Assembly (NCBI GenBank): GCA_904420045.1
Contig: CAJFTY010000028.1
Coordinates: forward strand, 24,915 to 88,914
Direction of reading: 5' to 3'
Source: Candidatus Metaruminococcus caecorum
GTDB lineage: Bacteria > Bacillota > Clostridia > Oscillospirales > Ruminococcaceae
Length of the DNA stretch: 64,000 nt
The notes under the pieces were generated by a model. That model was not told the DNA's origin. It saw nothing but the letters and a program-made list of their open reading frames with translations, and did no database searches. Within the stretch, counting starts at the first letter, position 1. Each line of letters begins with the position of its first letter. Position numbers and translations under genes: made by a program. Of this stretch, positions 23,888 to 31,150 are shown in pieces.

Positions 23888-25450
23888 TTAGTTGTTCCCA
23901 AAAACACAAACCGTTATGCTGTCCAGTTTCACATCCCCTTCAAGGGCGACGCGGATCTCTCCGGCAAGGGTGTTCGCCGTATGCTCGCACACGGTATACA
24001 ACGCGCCGTTGTCTGCAAAAAGCTCTATGACATCGTCGTCCACAATCAGACGGATGTCCAGTTCTTTGTTCGCGCCAAAGGGAACCTCTTCCTTGCCAAG
24101 CTGAAACAGTCCCTTTGCAAAATCCACCGTCGCCGTCAAGCCTTCTGCAAAACCGATGGAGGCTGTCCCCGTCAGGCCCGCCGGAAAAGACGCTTTGATC
24201 TCAAAGGGAGCGTCCTCCACCGCAGCAACGGTTTCTTCACAGCCGCTCAATAGATTTTTACGCTCCACCGAACTGGTAATTATGCGGTCCAGTTCCTCCA
24301 CCGGATTTTGGCGCAGGCGGTAGCCGGTTTCGTCCTTTGTAAGGCTTAATACGGCGGGAACACCCATTAGACCGTGATACGTGGTCTTTTTACCGTTCAG
24401 CTCCCGCTGGCCGGTGCGCAGCCAGGGGATGGTAATCAGCCTGTCCGGCGCTCCGTACACCGTCTGGGCCGCATAGGCGATCTTGTTGCAGTAGGCATAG
24501 CGTTTTTCCTGCTCAGGCGTAAAGGTGTAGCCGTCAAAGCTCCCCACATAATAGCAGCTGTCGGCGCTCCAGTAAATCCACTTGGTATTGGATTGATCCC
24601 CGTCCACCGGAAGCTCAAACAGGTCGGGGCACTCTGCCGCGCCGGGCAGGGTGATGCGCTGGGTCATGCTCCAGTCTTTCAGGTTTTCGCTTCTGAACAC
24701 CGCAAAGTCATTGTCCACTAAAAACAGCACCATAAAATATCCCTTGGAGGGCGCATGATAGTACACCTTTGGGTCCCGGTTGTCCCGCTCCACGGTATCC
24801 AGCACCATGCCTTTCTTCTCCACAGTCCTGCCTCCGTCGGTGGTCACCGCCAGGTGCTGAGTAGAAGGCTTTCCCTTGGACCATTCGCCGTTATTGCCCG
24901 CCGCAGTGTAGTAGTACAGCCGAGCGTCTTTGCCGAATCCGGCGGCGTTTTCTCGGTCGATGTATGCACACCCGGAAAACATGGTGCCGGTCTCGTCGGG
25001 ATACAGCACGGGGTCCAGTTCCTGCCAATGGATTAAATCGGCACTTTTTGCGTACCCCCAGGTCATGTTGCCCCACTCGGTGTCAAAGGGGTTGTACTGA
25101 AAGCACATATGGTATTCCCCGTCCTGATAAACCAGTCCGTTGGGGTCGTTCATCCAGCCGATTTCCGGCGCAAAGTGCAGCCGGGGCCGCCGGGAGGTAC
25201 CCGCGGGCTTTTGATCCTCCTGACGGATATTTTCAAAAAACGCATCCGGAAACTCTCCGGACAGCGCAAGGGTTTTTCCCATCCAATCGTTTATGTTGAG
25301 CGCAGCGTAAAAATCCGGGGCATCGTTCCCAGGCGCCACGGCAAACTCAAAAATTCGGGTATCACCGTCGTAGATAAACAAAGGCTTGCGCTCCCCGCCC
25401 TGACGGACAGGAAACCAAAGATACTGCTTTTGAACATCGATCTGCGGCAT
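23888..25450 (-). CDS. Glycoside hydrolase family 32 beta-fructosidase
   Basis: A 520-aa sucrose/fructan hydrolase. The family motifs are all present: WMNDPNG with the nucleophile Asp (about residue 102), the transition-state motif RDPK and the acid/base motif ECPDLFEL, on a five-bladed propeller followed by a C-terminal beta-sandwich. About 90 extra residues lie before the propeller. There is no signal peptide, so it acts on imported sugar. The start is ATG 25450 behind GGAGG; the track start is 11 codons longer. It leads the gene order GH32-kinase-GH36. Whether it prefers sucrose, sucrose-6-phosphate or short fructans is not clear. Confidence 0.92.
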   Translation of the reverse strand: MPQIDVQKQYLWFPVRQGGERKPLFIYDGDTRIFEFAVAPGNDAPDFYAALNINDWMGKTLALSGEFPDAFFENIRQEDQKPAGTSRRPRLHFAPEIGWMNDPNGLVYQDGEYHMCFQYNPFDTEWGNMTWGYAKSADLIHWQELDPVLYPDETGTMFSGCAYIDRENAAGFGKDARLYYYTAAGNNGEWSKGKPSTQHLAVTTDGGRTVEKKGMVLDTVERDNRDPKVYYHAPSKGYFMVLFLVDNDFAVFRSENLKDWSMTQRITLPGAAECPDLFELPVDGDQSNTKWIYWSADSCYYVGSFDGYTFTPEQEKRYAYCNKIAYAAQTVYGAPDRLITIPWLRTGQRELNGKKTTYHGLMGVPAVLSLTKDETGYRLRQNPVEELDRIITSSVERKNLLSGCEETVAAVEDAPFEIKASFPAGLTGTASIGFAEGLTATVDFAKGLFQLGKEEVPFGANKELDIRLIVDDDVIELFADNGALYTVCEHTANTLAGEIRVALEGDVKLDSITVCVFGNN

Positions 25451-25506
25451 AAAAAATCCTCCAAATTTGCTGAATATACGCATGAAGTGTCTATCGACCT
25501 TTCCAT

Positions 25507-25535
25507 ATTATACCCAGATACAGGAAAAAAAGCAA
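25507..25535 (-). promoter_or_regulatory. Promoter of the GH32-kinase-GH36 genes
   Basis: Minus strand TTGCTT (25530-25535), 17 bp spacer, perfect TATAAT (25507-25512). It begins directly after the terminator of the upstream S1-domain gene. Confidence 0.75.
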
Positions 25536-25537
25536 GG

Positions 25538-25566
25538 AAAAAACGGGCCGCCGGATCGGCGGCCCG
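25538..25566 (-). terminator. Terminator of the S1-domain gene
   Basis: 10-bp perfect stem CGGGCCGCCG / CGGCGGCCCG with a 3-nt loop, followed on the minus strand by TTTTTT. Confidence 0.9.
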
Positions 25567-25608
25567 CAGGGCTGTGACAACAAGAATTGTTGATTGTAGA
25601 AAAAGCAC

Positions 25609-26532
25609 TTAAAACTGCGTGCCGATGACCTTTTCACAACAGTCCGGAGAGTATTTCCACCGGTCCATGTGAGAGCCTTCAAAATAGTACTGAAGCTGCC
25701 CCGCGTCGTAGTCTGTGTCAAACGAGTCCACAATAATCAGCTTGACCTTCATTTTCTCCGGAATCAGGCTTTTTATGTATACACTGGCGCTCTGCCCCAC
25801 CCGCACGTTTTCCCGAAGCTCCGCGAGGCCGGCCAGATTGGGGGTCAGTTCCACAAAAACACCGTAGTTTTCAATGGACCGGACGACTCCGGCCACCGTC
25901 TCGCCCGGGTGAAAGTTTGCCGCGTTTTGCTCCCAGGTGCCCAAAAGCTCCTTGTGGGACAGGCACACCTTGCCGGAATCCTCCACCGATTTCACCACCG
26001 CTTTGATCTCCTGACCGATCTGGAACCGATCCGCAGGGTGAGAAATTCTGGACACTGAAATCGCGTCGATGGGGATCAAGGAAGGGATTCCACAGCCAAT
26101 GTCCACAAAGCAGCCAAAAGGTTCAAAGTGGGTCACCTTTGCGGGGATCACATCGCCCGGCGAAAGGCGCCGGATATATTCTTCCATGCACTGCTGCTGT
26201 GCCGCCTTTCGGGAGAGCACAGCGCAGGGTTTTCCGTCCTTGTCCTTGGCAAACCCCATGACTTTAAAGCAAACCGGCTTGTTTACCCGGCTGATGATTG
26301 CAATGTCCCTGGTGATTCCCTCTCGGATTCCCAGTGCGCCTTCTTCTCTAGGGATCACTCCGCGGATACACCCCAGATCCACGATCAGGTTATGATCGCC
26401 GTCGCATACCACGGCCCTGGCCTCTAAAATTTTATCGTTGGCAAGGCTGTCCTGCAAAGTAATTAGGCTCTTTCGGTTCCCGCGGTTTTCCGGGGTATCC
26501 ATCAACACCCCCTCTGGGTGAAAACTCGTCAT
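25609..26532 (-). CDS. S1 RNA-binding domain protein
   Basis: A 307-aa protein with at least two clear S1/OB folds. One spans about residues 125-190 (GDVIPAKVTHFEPFGCFVDIG) and one about 205-260 (GETVAGVVRSIENYGVFVELTP). A more divergent unit lies at the N-terminus. It resembles the shortened S1-like ribosomal protein of Clostridia and probably binds mRNA or the ribosome; full-length S1 has four to six repeats. ATG 26532 has AGGAGG eight bases upstream. It has its own terminator. Confidence 0.8.
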   Translation of the reverse strand: MTSFHPEGVLMDTPENRGNRKSLITLQDSLANDKILEARAVVCDGDHNLIVDLGCIRGVIPREEGALGIREGITRDIAIISRVNKPVCFKVMGFAKDKDGKPCAVLSRKAAQQQCMEEYIRRLSPGDVIPAKVTHFEPFGCFVDIGCGIPSLIPIDAISVSRISHPADRFQIGQEIKAVVKSVEDSGKVCLSHKELLGTWEQNAANFHPGETVAGVVRSIENYGVFVELTPNLAGLAELRENVRVGQSASVYIKSLIPEKMKVKLIIVDSFDTDYDAGQLQYYFEGSHMDRWKYSPDCCEKVIGTQF

Positions 26533-26610
26533 TTAATTGGCCTCCTTTGTTTTTGCTGTGTAGTCCATCTATATGCGTGGACAAGGCGCGGATATGCGTG
26601 TTTTCTTTGT

Positions 26611-26653
26611 AAAAAAGGAACAGGGCGCACAAAGCTTTGCGCGCCCTGTTCCT
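26611..26653 (-). terminator. Terminator of the 134-aa hypothetical gene
   Basis: 13-bp perfect stem AGGAACAGGGCGC / GCGCCCTGTTCCT with a 12-nt loop and TTTTTT on the minus strand. Confidence 0.9.
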
Positions 26654-26690
26654 ACTATTTTCAATGACCCTGAACGGCCAAACACGCTTG

Positions 26691-27095
26691 TCACATGGTC
26701 CGAACGTCCATTCCACCTAAATTGCGCATGAGCTCCTCCGCCTTGACCGCGTGGTCGTCGGATACCGACGCCTCCATCAGCGCTTTGCGGGGGTCGGTTC
26801 GAACCCCCCGTCCGGGCTCCCCCTCCGGGAATTCCCCTTCTCCGTCGTTTTTAACCGCCCCGCCGTCTGCCGGGACTAAGTGATACGGGTCGAATACGCC
26901 CCCGAAAAACGATCGGTCCATTCCCAATACCGGAGCGAACATCACGTGGTTAATTTCTCTGGGAAGATCATAGTGATCCCCGGTTTTATAGCGGATTTTA
27001 ATTTCCAATACACCGGGAACCCGGTCGTGAAGCGCCCTGGCCGCGAACTCCGCCAAGTCAATGTTCTGAAAAACCCCCGTGATCAGCTTGCTCAT
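26691..27095 (-). CDS. Conserved-looking hypothetical protein, 134 aa
   Basis: I do not recognise the family. The protein opens SKLITGVFQNIDLAEFAARALHDRVPGVLEIKIRYK, a pattern like the small alpha-beta domain of YflT/general-stress-type proteins. The middle is disordered and Gly/Glu/Asp-rich, and the C-terminus is helical (AVKAEELMRNLGGMDV). The start is ATG 27095, with GGGAG nine bases upstream. It is transcribed away from the DUF951 gene and has a strong terminator. No signal peptide or membrane segment. Confidence 0.65.
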   Translation of the reverse strand: MSKLITGVFQNIDLAEFAARALHDRVPGVLEIKIRYKTGDHYDLPREINHVMFAPVLGMDRSFFGGVFDPYHLVPADGGAVKNDGEGEFPEGEPGRGVRTDPRKALMEASVSDDHAVKAEELMRNLGGMDVRTM

Positions 27096-27179
27096 ACGTG
27101 ATTTCTCCCACCATTTCATTTATTTTTTCTTTCACGTTTTTATTTTCTGCTGACAGGGAAAAACTATCATAGAAAATAT

Positions 27180-27209
27180 TTGCCAATTCCCTGTACTGCG
27201 TGCTATAAT
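27180..27209 (+). promoter_or_regulatory. Promoter of the DUF951-prfA operon
   Basis: TTGCCA (27180-27185), 18 bp spacer, perfect TATAAT (27204-27209). Confidence 0.7.
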
Positions 27210-27273
27210 AAATGTTGTATATCTTAAAAAGCAGGCCGCCCATAAAGCGGTTTGGCGGCAGGAGGGAGCAGCG

Positions 27274-27480
27274 ACGGATATTCGAGTAGGAGATCTTCTT
27301 CAGATGAAGAAACAGCATCCCTGCGGCGAAACGATCTTCGCCGTGCTGAGGGTGGGCATGGATTTTAAAATCCGCTGCGTCAAATGCGGGAGGGAAATCA
27401 TGGCTCCCCGGCAAAAAATTGAAAAAAACATTAAAAAAGTCCTGCGGGAAACCGAAGGCAGCGATACAAACAAAAAATAA
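27274..27480 (+). CDS. DUF951 family protein with apparent ACG start codon
   Basis: A 68-aa zinc-ribbon-like protein of the DUF951 (YyzM) family. The family core is clear: VGDLLQMKKQHPCGETIFAVLRVGMDFKIRCVKCGREIMAPR, with three cysteines (one in HPCG, two in CVKCG). Relatives usually begin MDI-x-VGD. Here the matching codon is ACG (27274-27276), and GGAGGG stands seven bases before it. The next in-frame ATG would remove the first ten residues, including VGD. It is missing from the ORF track for this reason. It lies 24 bp before prfA. Its function is unknown, probably nucleic-acid or ribosome related. Confidence 0.82.
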   Translation, partial: TDIRVGDLLQMKKQHPCGETIFAVLRVGMDFKIRCVKCGREIMAPRQKIEKNIKKVLRETEGSDTNKK

Positions 27481-27504
27481 TCTATTACAAAGGAATCACT
27501 GCAT

Positions 27505-28581
27505 ATGTTTGAAAAACTCAAGCTCACCGAACAACACTATGAAGAAGTGGGAGAAAAGCTCACCGACCCGGCGGTCATCAGCGACAACGACCAGTACAAA
27601 AACCTGATGAAGGAGTACAAAAAGCTCACCCCTGTGGTGGAAAAATACCGGGAGTACGCCGCCGCCCAGCAGGCGCTGGACGAAGCCAAGGAGCTTTTGG
27701 ACGCCGGCGGCCTGGAAAAAGACTTTAAAGAATTGGTCCAGGCGGAGCTGGAAGAAAACAAAGAAAAAGTGGAAACCTTGTCGGAGGAGCTCAAAATCCT
27801 GCTGCTTCCCACCGATCCCAACGACGACAAAAACGTCATTGTGGAAATCCGGGGCGGCGCCGGCGGGGAGGAGGCCGCTTTGTTCGCCTATTCCCTGTAC
27901 CGGATGTACTCCATGTACGCGGAATCCAAGGGCTGGAAAACTGAGATCGTCAACGCCAACGAAACCGAGCTGGGCGGCTTTAAAGAGGTCAGTTTTATGA
28001 TCGAAGGCGAAGGCGCCTATTCCCGCTTAAAGTTTGAAAGCGGCGTCCACCGGGTGCAACGGGTGCCCGAGACCGAGACCTCCGGGCGGATTCACACCTC
28101 CACCGTCACGGTGGCGGTGCTCCCCGAGGCGGAGGAAGTGGAATTCCAGATCAACCCTGCGGATTTGCAGATCGACACCTTCCGGGCCAGTGGAGCCGGC
28201 GGCCAGCACATCAACAAGACCGAATCCGCCATCCGGATCACCCATATCCCCACCGGCGTGGTGGTGGAATGCCAGGACGAGCGCAGCCAGTTTAAAAACA
28301 AGGACAAGGCGATGAAGATTCTGCGCTCCAAGCTATATGAAGAAAAGATGCGGGAGGAAAACGACAAGATCGCCGCTCAGCGGAAATCCCAGGTGGGCAC
28401 CGGCGACCGCAGCGAGCGCATCCGCACCTATAACTTCCCCCAGGGGCGGCTGACCGACCACCGGATCGGCCTGACCCTGTACCATTTGGAGGACAACTTA
28501 AACGGCAACATCGATGAGATCATCGACGCGCTGGTCACTGCCGACCAGGCCGCGAAACTGGCGGCACAAGCCGAAGAATAG
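27505..28581 (+). CDS. prfA: Peptide chain release factor 1
   Basis: Terminates translation at UAA and UAG. In 358 aa the stop-codon recognition tripeptide is PET ([14 protein letters not shown]). The peptidyl-hydrolysis GGQ motif is in [11 protein letters not shown] (about residue 230), and the C-terminal [16 protein letters not shown] is conserved. The start has AAAGGA about ten bases upstream. The usual neighbour prmC is absent. The stop codon's last base is the first base of the structured repeat at 28581. Confidence 0.96.
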   Translation: MFEKLKLTEQHYEEVGEKLTDPAVISDNDQYKNLMKEYKKLTPVVEKYREYAAAQQALDEAKELLDAGGLEKDFKELVQAELEENKEKVETLSEELKILLLPTDPNDDKNVIVEIRGGAGGEEAALFAYSLYRMYSMYAESKGWKTEIVNANETELGGFKEVSFMIEGEGAYSRLKFESGVHRVQRVPETETSGRIHTSTVTVAVLPEAEEVEFQINPADLQIDTFRASGAGGQHINKTESAIRITHIPTGVVVECQDERSQFKNKDKAMKILRSKLYEEKMREENDKIAAQRKSQVGTGDRSERIRTYNFPQGRLTDHRIGLTLYHLEDNLNGNIDEIIDALVTADQAAKLAAQAEE

Positions 28582-28664
28582 GACTTTTGGGGTCCAAAAG
28601 TCCATTGGAAAAACGTCTGCTGGGTTAACAACCCAGCTGCCGCATAGCGGCACCTACGTTTTTC
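28581..28664. repeat. Structured repeat element, unit A
   Basis: Four perfect stems. A leading hairpin GGACTTTTGG-ggt-CCAAAAGTCC (28581-28603) is followed by an outer stem GAAAAACGT/ACGTTTTTC (28608-28616 with 28656-28664). This encloses two hairpins, GCTGGGTT-aac-AACCCAGC (28619-28637) and TGCCGC-ata-GCGGCA (28638-28652). Unit B repeats the same plan 100 bp downstream with different stem sequences. It begins at the last base of the prfA stop codon. Confidence 0.85.
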
Positions 28665-28687
28665 AGTTCCCATGCTTTGTGCAAATT

Positions 28688-28774
28688 AGACTTTTGGGGT
28701 CCAAAAGTCCATTAGAAAAATTGTTGTTGACACAATGTGTCAACTGCCGCAACAGCGGCATCACAATTTTTATC
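28688..28774. repeat. Structured repeat element, unit B
   Basis: Same architecture as unit A. The leading hairpin is GACTTTTGG-ggt-CCAAAAGTC (28689-28709), and the outer stem is AAAAATTGT/ACAATTTTT (28716-28724 with 28763-28771). It encloses GTTGACAC-aat-GTGTCAAC (28726-28744) and TGCCGC-aaca-GCGGCA (28745-28760). The outer stem and first inner stem differ from unit A on both arms yet stay fully paired. The leading hairpin and the TGCCGC hairpin are nearly unchanged. Confidence 0.85.
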
Positions 28775-28826
28775 AATCAGGAAAAATAGAAAAGCACGAT
28801 TACCAAAGCAAAGGTCTGTGACAACA

Positions 28827-29843
28827 ATGAAAACCATTCTCGCGCCGCCCACCGAGGAAAATCTCGCCCGGGCGGCTCAATTCATCAAACAGGGACTACT
28901 GGTAGGAATGCCCACTGAGACGGTGTACGGCCTTGCTGCCGATGCGGGAAACGAGCAAGCGGTCAAAGCGATCTTCACCGCCAAGGGCCGGCCCCAGGAC
29001 AATCCCCTGATCGTCCACATCAGCAGCCTTGACATGCTGGAAAAACTGGCCGAATCGGTGCCCGAAATCGCCCGAAGGCTGGCGGAGGCATTTTGGCCCG
29101 GGCCCCTGACGATGATTCTGCCGAAATCGCAACAGGTTTCGGACACCGTCACCGCCGGGATCGGCACAGTGGCGGTTCGCTTTCCTTCCCATCCGGTGGC
29201 ACAGCGGCTGATTGCGTTAAGCGGATGCCCCATTGCGGCGCCTTCCGCCAACCTGTCCGGAAGCCCCAGTCCCACCCGGGCGGAGCATGTGCTCCGGGAC
29301 ATGGTGGGAAGAATTCCCATGATCCTGGACGGGGGCGAATGCCAGGTGGGCCTTGAATCTACTGTTGTTTCCGTCTCGGAAGATCTGGTGCGGGTGCTGC
29401 GCCCAGGCGGCATCACGGTGGACGATCTTCTGACCGTAGCCAGTCGGGTGGAGGTGGACGGCGCAGTGCTCCATCAGCTGGAGGCCGGACGGGTTGCCGC
29501 CTCACCAGGCATGAAGTATAAACACTACGCCCCCAAGGCGCAGGTCACGATTGTAGAGGGAAACCTCTCCGCGTTTTACCAGTACGCCGCTGCTCACCAA
29601 GAGAGCGTCACCTATTGTATGGTATTCGACGGGGAGGAGCGAAACGCCCCGCTCCCCTGTATCACCTACGGTTCGAAGGACGATCAACGCGCCCAGGCCA
29701 GAGAGCTGTTTGACTGCCTGCGCCGCCTGGACGATTTGGGCGCTCAGACGGTGTTCGTCCGTTCCCCTTCCCGGGAGGGCGTGGGGCTGGCGGTTTACAA
29801 CCGCCTGCTGCGGGCGGCGGCCTTCCGGGTCGTCTCCCTTTGA
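28827..29843 (+). CDS. L-threonylcarbamoyladenylate synthase, Sua5/YwlC type
   Basis: Makes threonylcarbamoyl-AMP for the t6A37 modification of ANN-decoding tRNAs. The YrdC domain (about residues 10-200) shows GMPTETVYGLAADA, the KGRPQDNPLIVHI nucleotide-binding region and STVVSV. A C-terminal Sua5 domain follows, marking the long form of 338 aa. The start is ATG 28827 (MKTILAPPTE); the track ORF begins in the repeat region. The nearest AAAGG is 13 bases away, which is weak. It precedes coaE by 31 bp. Confidence 0.92.
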   Translation: MKTILAPPTEENLARAAQFIKQGLLVGMPTETVYGLAADAGNEQAVKAIFTAKGRPQDNPLIVHISSLDMLEKLAESVPEIARRLAEAFWPGPLTMILPKSQQVSDTVTAGIGTVAVRFPSHPVAQRLIALSGCPIAAPSANLSGSPSPTRAEHVLRDMVGRIPMILDGGECQVGLESTVVSVSEDLVRVLRPGGITVDDLLTVASRVEVDGAVLHQLEAGRVAASPGMKYKHYAPKAQVTIVEGNLSAFYQYAAAHQESVTYCMVFDGEERNAPLPCITYGSKDDQRAQARELFDCLRRLDDLGAQTVFVRSPSREGVGLAVYNRLLRAAAFRVVSL

Positions 29844-29874
29844 CACACCTTATCAAAGAAAGGGTTGACCATCC

Positions 29875-30522
29875 ATGAATGAAAATACTGTAATCGTAGG
29901 ACTCACCGGCCAGACCGGCGCGGGCAAGTCCACGGTCAGCGCATATTTTGAACAAAACGGCTACGCAGTCATCGACGCGGATCAAATTGCCCGGGAGGTG
30001 GTGGAGCCTGGTTCCGACTGTCTGAAAAAGCTCGCCGGGGCGTTTGGTTCCGGGATTGTTGACCCTATAGGAGCCCTTGACCGAAAAAAGCTGGCGGACA
30101 TCGTGTTTCACTCCCAAAAACAGCTGGATCTTTTAAACCGGACGATTTTTCCGTATATCACCTCCCGGATCCAGGACCGGATCCAAGAATTCACCCGGCA
30201 GGGCCGGCCGTATATCCTGCTGGACGCTCCCACCCTGTTTGAGGCTGGCGCGGATTCCCTGTGCGATTACATCGTCAGCGTGGTGGCACCGGAGCCTTTG
30301 CGGCTCCATCGGATCTGCCAGCGCGACAAGCTCACCCAAGAACAGGCGGCGGCCCGGATTTCCGCTCAGCACGAAGAGGCGTTTTACCGCAAACGCTCCA
30401 GCTATGTGATCGAAAATTACGGCGACCTGTCTGCGTTAGCGGAACAGGCCGGCGCCATTGCCTCCATGATCATTGAAGCGGCCGAGGGCAGCCGCGAGGC
30501 CACTGCGGATTCTGACTGTTGA
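29875..30522 (+). CDS. coaE: Dephospho-CoA kinase
   Basis: Catalyses the last step of coenzyme A synthesis, phosphorylating the ribose 3'-OH of dephospho-CoA. The 215-aa product has the P-loop GLTGQTGAGKST, the substrate segment VIDADQIAREVV and the lid region QRDKLTQEQAAARISAQ. AAAGGG lies ten bases before the ATG. It forms a compact run with sua5 upstream and the lytic transglycosylase 13 bp downstream. Confidence 0.94.
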   Translation: MNENTVIVGLTGQTGAGKSTVSAYFEQNGYAVIDADQIAREVVEPGSDCLKKLAGAFGSGIVDPIGALDRKKLADIVFHSQKQLDLLNRTIFPYITSRIQDRIQEFTRQGRPYILLDAPTLFEAGADSLCDYIVSVVAPEPLRLHRICQRDKLTQEQAAARISAQHEEAFYRKRSSYVIENYGDLSALAEQAGAIASMIIEAAEGSREATADSDC

Positions 30523-30535
30523 AAGGATCGTTCTT

Positions 30536-31120
30536 ATGAAAAACGGCAAGCATCCTGTAAAAACGATTCTTTTGACGGCGGCAATTCTGCTGGTGCTGAC
30601 CGTGGGCTTTTTCGCGGCCCGCTACGGAATCCAGCGGTATTATCAAAGTGCATATCCTCAAAAATACAGCGAACTGGTGGAAAAATACGCCGATCAGTAC
30701 AACGTAGACAAAAATCTGGTCTATGCCGTTATCCGCACCGAGAGCGGATTTAATCCCGAAGCGGAATCCCACAAGGACGCCCGGGGACTGATGCAGATTA
30801 TGGACGAAACCTACGAGTGGGCTAAATTCCGCATGAAGGATAAGCGGGACGTCACCTATGACGATATGTACGACGAAGAGCTTAACATCCAGTACGGGAC
30901 CTATATCCTGTCCCTTCTGCTGGAGGAGTTTAAAACCCAGGATACCGCTGTGGCCGCTTATCACGCCGGATGGGGAAACGTCAAAAAATGGCTGGCAGAC
31001 CCGGAAAAGTCTCAAAACGGAACCGATATTGATACGATTCCCTTTCAGGATACCGACGCATATGTCAAAAAAGTCGAGCACACAAAAAAGATATATCAGG
31101 CCCTTTATGGGGAACAATAG
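30536..31120 (+). CDS. Membrane-anchored lytic transglycosylase, SLT domain
   Basis: A 194-aa cell-wall enzyme. One N-terminal transmembrane segment (TILLTAAILLVLTVGFFA, about residues 10-28) anchors a Slt70-like catalytic domain. The catalytic Glu lies in VIRTESGFNPEA, followed by RGLMQIM and AAYHAGWGNV. It cleaves the MurNAc-GlcNAc bond to form anhydro-MurNAc. The start is ATG 30536 with AAAGGA eight bases upstream; the track ORF starts inside coaE. Location beside coaE is common in Clostridia. Confidence 0.9.
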   Translation: MKNGKHPVKTILLTAAILLVLTVGFFAARYGIQRYYQSAYPQKYSELVEKYADQYNVDKNLVYAVIRTESGFNPEAESHKDARGLMQIMDETYEWAKFRMKDKRDVTYDDMYDEELNIQYGTYILSLLLEEFKTQDTAVAAYHAGWGNVKKWLADPEKSQNGTDIDTIPFQDTDAYVKKVEHTKKIYQALYGEQ

Positions 31121-31150
31121 AAAAAGCTTTAAGAAAGGAATGGTCATCGT

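Noticed and set aside
28726-28744. TTGACA inside repeat unit B as a sua5 promoter
   Set aside because: It is part of the paired stem GTTGACAC/GTGTCAAC, and no -10 box lies at the right distance.
28581-28774. The tandem elements as a CRISPR array
   Set aside because: Only two units, with divergent stems and a multi-hairpin fold; no short identical repeats with unique spacers, and no cas genes in the window.
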